Shown: piece after piece, positions 60,802 to 64,000 of the stretch | Position numbering within the stretch: position 1 is the stretch's first letter | Layout of the letters: each line of letters begins with the position of its first letter | Assembly (NCBI GenBank): GCA_025331125.1 | Contig: JAOALB010000069.1 | Span: 1 to 64,000 of the forward strand | From: Mycogone perniciosa | Lineage: Eukaryota > Ascomycota > Sordariomycetes > Hypocreales > Hypocreaceae | Direction: 5' to 3' | Length of the DNA stretch: 64,000 nucleotides | Program-made: the position numbers and the translations under genes | Notes under the pieces: model-generated | The model's input: only the letters and a program-made list of their open reading frames with translations | Databases searched by the model: none | What the model was told of the DNA's origin: nothing

Positions 60802-61075
60802 TGCAATAAAGTGCCGTATAGCTATATAAAGTATAAAGAGAATAGGAATAAAGCTTGATTTTATTAAAGAATATACTGTAATAGCCTTACTATATATATA
60901 TATAGCTAATATAAAAGAAAAGGTAAAATATATATATTGTAAGCGCCTATATAGTCTAATATATTGTTTATGCGATATATATATTAGCTTGTATCTGCTA
61001 TATAAGCAGATAAGAGCTCCTTAGCGTTTTGTAAACGTTAAGAAGCAGTAGGTCCTTAGTTTACCTAACCCAATA
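60802..61075 (-). repeat. LTR of outer element, right copy
   Basis: Direct repeat partner of 49297-49569; followed by AGATT. Confidence 0.85.
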
Positions 61076-61080
61076 AGATT

Positions 61081-64000
61081 TAATTAGTATTTTTAAGTAT
61101 TTAAAATAGGTTAATAATAGTTTAAATAATATAAAGAAAGTAAAGTAATAATTATAAAACCTATAATGAAATATTAACTTCCTTTAATATATTTACTTAA
61201 ATTTAAATAAATCCTTTTTAAAGTTAAAGTTAATTAATAGTTAAATAAAATAAGGATTATAATATTAATTAAAGGCTTAAATAAAGATATTAAATAGTAT
61301 TTAAATAGGTAATTTACTTTTTTTATAGTTTATAGTAGCTTTATATATATTATATTAATATTAATTACTTAATTTAATTAAAGAATATATTAAAATTATA
61401 TTATAAAATAGAAATAAATGAACGTATTAAAGGTAATATTAAAGGTAATATTAATATAATAATAAAAATATTAAGATAATAGAAAGTATATTTAATATAG
61501 TTTATTTAACTATTATAGGTTAAAGTTAATAAAAAAGGACTTTAACTATGCTAAGCCTAATATTATAATTCTTTATATCTCTTAAATTAATGAAATATAA
61601 ATCAATATATATATTAAGTATACTATATAACCTTTAAGCCTATATATATATATATACTACTCTTTTATAAATTAATATATATAAAGAAATAGTCCTTTTC
61701 TTTTACTTTTTTACTTTTTAATTTTAAATATATAATTTTATAATACCTTATTATTAACTACTATAAAAAGCTATATTTATTATATATTAAAAGTTTAATT
61801 TTACTAACTGTATTAATTCTCTATATATATTAAAATAGTTAACTTTATTAATTATAATTATTTTAAGTTAAATGTAATAAAGAAAAATGTTAATTATATT
61901 AAGCCTAGTATTATAATTCCCTATATCTCTTAAACTATTAAATATAGATTTATATATATTAAGTATAAACTATAAGCCTTAGGCCTTTATATATATAATA
62001 CTATTCTATAAATTCATTTATATAAAAGTAATAAACTTATATTAAACCTTATTTATATATAGCTTCTAGGAAGCTGTATATAATATAGTAATAAAGAAAT
62101 AATTAAAAGTTTAATTAAGTTAATAATAGATAAACAATTAAATTATAACTAATCTAATAGCTAGAAAGCTATAAAATATCCAGTGTATATACAGTTAATA
62201 TAAAATTAATTGTATAAATAATAGCTTTATTTTCTATAATAGTCCTCCGATTAAATAATAGGAGTATAGCGGCAGAATTAGGTTTATAGCCTTATTCCTA
62301 TTTTCTGCAAAATTTATTTATATAAGAAATCGGCTAAATTAACTTACAGCTATATAAATAGGAAACTATTCTAATTAGACTTTTTATAATAGCTATTATA
62401 GCTATTATATTAAGTCTAAGGTAGGCGGGATAGCTGGTCCTAGTTTATTAGGGGTAACTAATATACCCAATACACTTACACTCCTTTTTACTAGCCTACC
62501 TAAAAAAAGTTAGTTACTTATTTAAGCAACTACTAGACTAGGAAAGCGTAAAAGTATAAAGATTAAACAGATAGACCTAGTTTAATAAAACACTAACCTG
62601 CATTCTCTTTTAATATATTACTTTACTTATAATTTTATAGCTAATAAAGTATAAAAAAGTAATTATTAGTTATTTATAGCTGCAGATATTATAATTAAAT
62701 AATTTATAGTATCTTTTAGTCCTTATATTACTTAACTGCAGCTTTATAGTTCTATTAAAAGCCCGGATTCCTGTGCTTTATTTAGGTTATTATTAGTATA
62801 TATATATATATACTTAAAGTATTAATCCCCCTTTAATAAAACTGGTAACTAAAATAAAGGGAAACCTCGGGGATTGTGTCCTAGGAAGTAATTACTAAAG
62901 GCACTTTTATACTGCCACTAAGACCTACCTTTATTTAACTACTAATAGAATTATAGGCCGACTTTAGTAAATCTTTAGGCAAATGTAAAACAGTTAGCTA
63001 AAAGAAATAGCCTAAAAGCCCTTTATTGCAGCCAGTTAATATAAATTAATATAATACTTGTTTCTGAAAATATAGGTTATTTAATTGCAATTTCTAAAAT
63101 ATAGGAATTAGGATTAGTTAACTTAAATGTAATGCGCTAAAATATAATAAAACAGTAAAATCTTAAAAAACTATTAGCCTCTAAAACCTGTTAATAAAAG
63201 GTTAAAGAGTTAAAAGAAATTATTAAAAGACTAGTTAATATAATAAAAGTAAATATATAGATTAAATAATTAGCTTTATATAATATAATTCCCTTTAAAT
63301 TAATAATATACTATTATAACTTTTATTTCGCTTATAATGTAATAAGTTAATCAGTAAAGCAATTATAAAGAACTAGTAAAAAATAGATTAGTTATTTAAT
63401 CTCCTGCTATAAAGATTTTATTTTAATTTTATTACCTTTTTTAGCTAAATTATCTTTAACTTTTAATAAAAATACTATTATTATTACTTTTATAATTATA
63501 TATATATAAATTACCTTTACATATATTAAAACTACTTAAAAAAGACTTAAAAGGATAATAATTTAATACTGCGAGACGAATATTAATAAAAGAAACTATC
63601 CTTGAAAGAACAGCTCATTCTATTATTTTAAATAAATCAATAAAACGCTTTTTTATTACAGAAAAGCTTTTTACTTCAAAGGAATACTTTACTGCAGCCC
63701 TTTCATTAAAAGAATATATCTTTTTTTTACTTAAAGTAGGAATACGCCTATAAAGGCTAAGCATTTAAATTAAATAACTTAAACTAGTAAAATAAAAAGC
63801 ATTTTATTATTAAAAGACTATTTAATTAAAACTCTGATAATTTATTTTAATCCTGAAAAAAGGAATTAAAAGTAAATAAATAACTTTTAATTATTAAAGT
63901 ACTAGATATAACCTTTTCCCTAAAACCGCGATTAAAGGAATTATTTAATTATATACCTAGCCTAATATTAATACCCTTTAAATCTATTAAAATAGAAATT
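61081..64000. other. A/T-rich RIP-type block to the window edge
   Basis: No intact gene. A direct-repeat pair begins at 61549 and 61897. A plus frame from about 62421 is readable for some distance with RIP-type stops (for example VGGIAGPSLLGVTNIPNTLT), which suggests another decayed element; its class is not clear. Confidence 0.45.
61549..62035 (+). repeat. Pair of diverged ~130-150-bp direct repeats
   Basis: Copies start at 61549 (TGCTAAGCCTAATATTATAA) and 61897 (TATTAAGCCTAGTATTATAA) and stay alignable for about 130-150 bp. They could be the LTRs of a very small element or a tandem duplication. No clear target duplication. Confidence 0.45.

Larger units (their letters stand above)
49297..61075 (-). 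mobile_element. Outer LTR retrotransposon, RIP-degraded, interrupted by a second element
   Basis: Left LTR 49297-49569 (273 bp) and right LTR 60802-61075 (274 bp) are direct repeats starting TG and ending TA (CA before RIP). They are flanked by the target duplication AGATT (49292-49296 and 61076-61080). Removing the inner element leaves about 5.17 kb. Family is undetermined: size and short LTRs fit a Ty1/Copia type, but no pol motif could be read with certainty. A short purine run beside the left LTR on the minus strand suggests minus orientation. LTR differences are mainly transitions, with a few transversions and one indel. Confidence 0.8.

Overview
This is a filamentous ascomycete (Pezizomycotina) nuclear segment. 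The genes have many short introns (about 50-90 nt, GT..AG), and they include fungal-only families: a fungal rhodopsin-domain membrane protein, a tachykinin-type regulator and fungal Zn2Cys6 proteins. Both ends are extremely A/T-rich blocks with the signature of repeat-induced point mutation (RIP). The N-terminus of the PAN3 protein looks more Sordariomycete (Hypocreales-like) than Aspergillus-like. That placement is an inference from remembered family features, not from a search.

Layout. Bases 1-2904 are the 5' part of a RIP-mutated Ty3/Gypsy element on the minus strand that runs off the left edge. Bases 2905-7827 are a decayed zone with a 5'-damaged short-chain dehydrogenase gene. A gene island follows (7.8-47.6 kb): aldehyde dehydrogenase (-), rhodopsin-domain membrane protein (+), an unrecognised broken gene (-), tachykinin-family regulator (+), secreted subtilase (+), a small gene graveyard at 21.4-23.9 kb (three broken genes including an APH-type kinase), tRNA-Gln(UUG) (-), a secreted cysteine-containing protein (-), a VHS/GAT trafficking protein (-), a UBX/UAS ERAD protein (-), a GNAT acetyltransferase (+), an alpha/beta hydrolase (-), PAN3 (+), LSM7 (-), a Zn2Cys6 protein with an internal cluster (+), a RIM2-type mitochondrial carrier (+) and a secreted M43 metalloprotease (+). 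From about 47.65 kb to the right edge the sequence is A/T-rich again. It contains two nested LTR retrotransposons (outer 49297-61075, inner 50100-56702), each bounded by a perfect 5-bp target duplication.

The genes do not form one pathway. Three housekeeping functions lie close together: mRNA deadenylation (PAN3), U6 snRNP/mRNA decay (LSM7) and pyrimidine nucleotide import into mitochondria (RIM2). The secreted proteases and the broken genes lie nearer the A/T-rich or decayed stretches. I did not find a convincing new multi-gene system. The strongest non-routine signals are the nested RIP-mutated retroelements with exact borders, the cluster of decaying genes, a 9-bp motif (TACGGAGTA) repeated seven times in intergenic DNA, and a broken gene at 13.5-14.0 kb that I could not place in any family.
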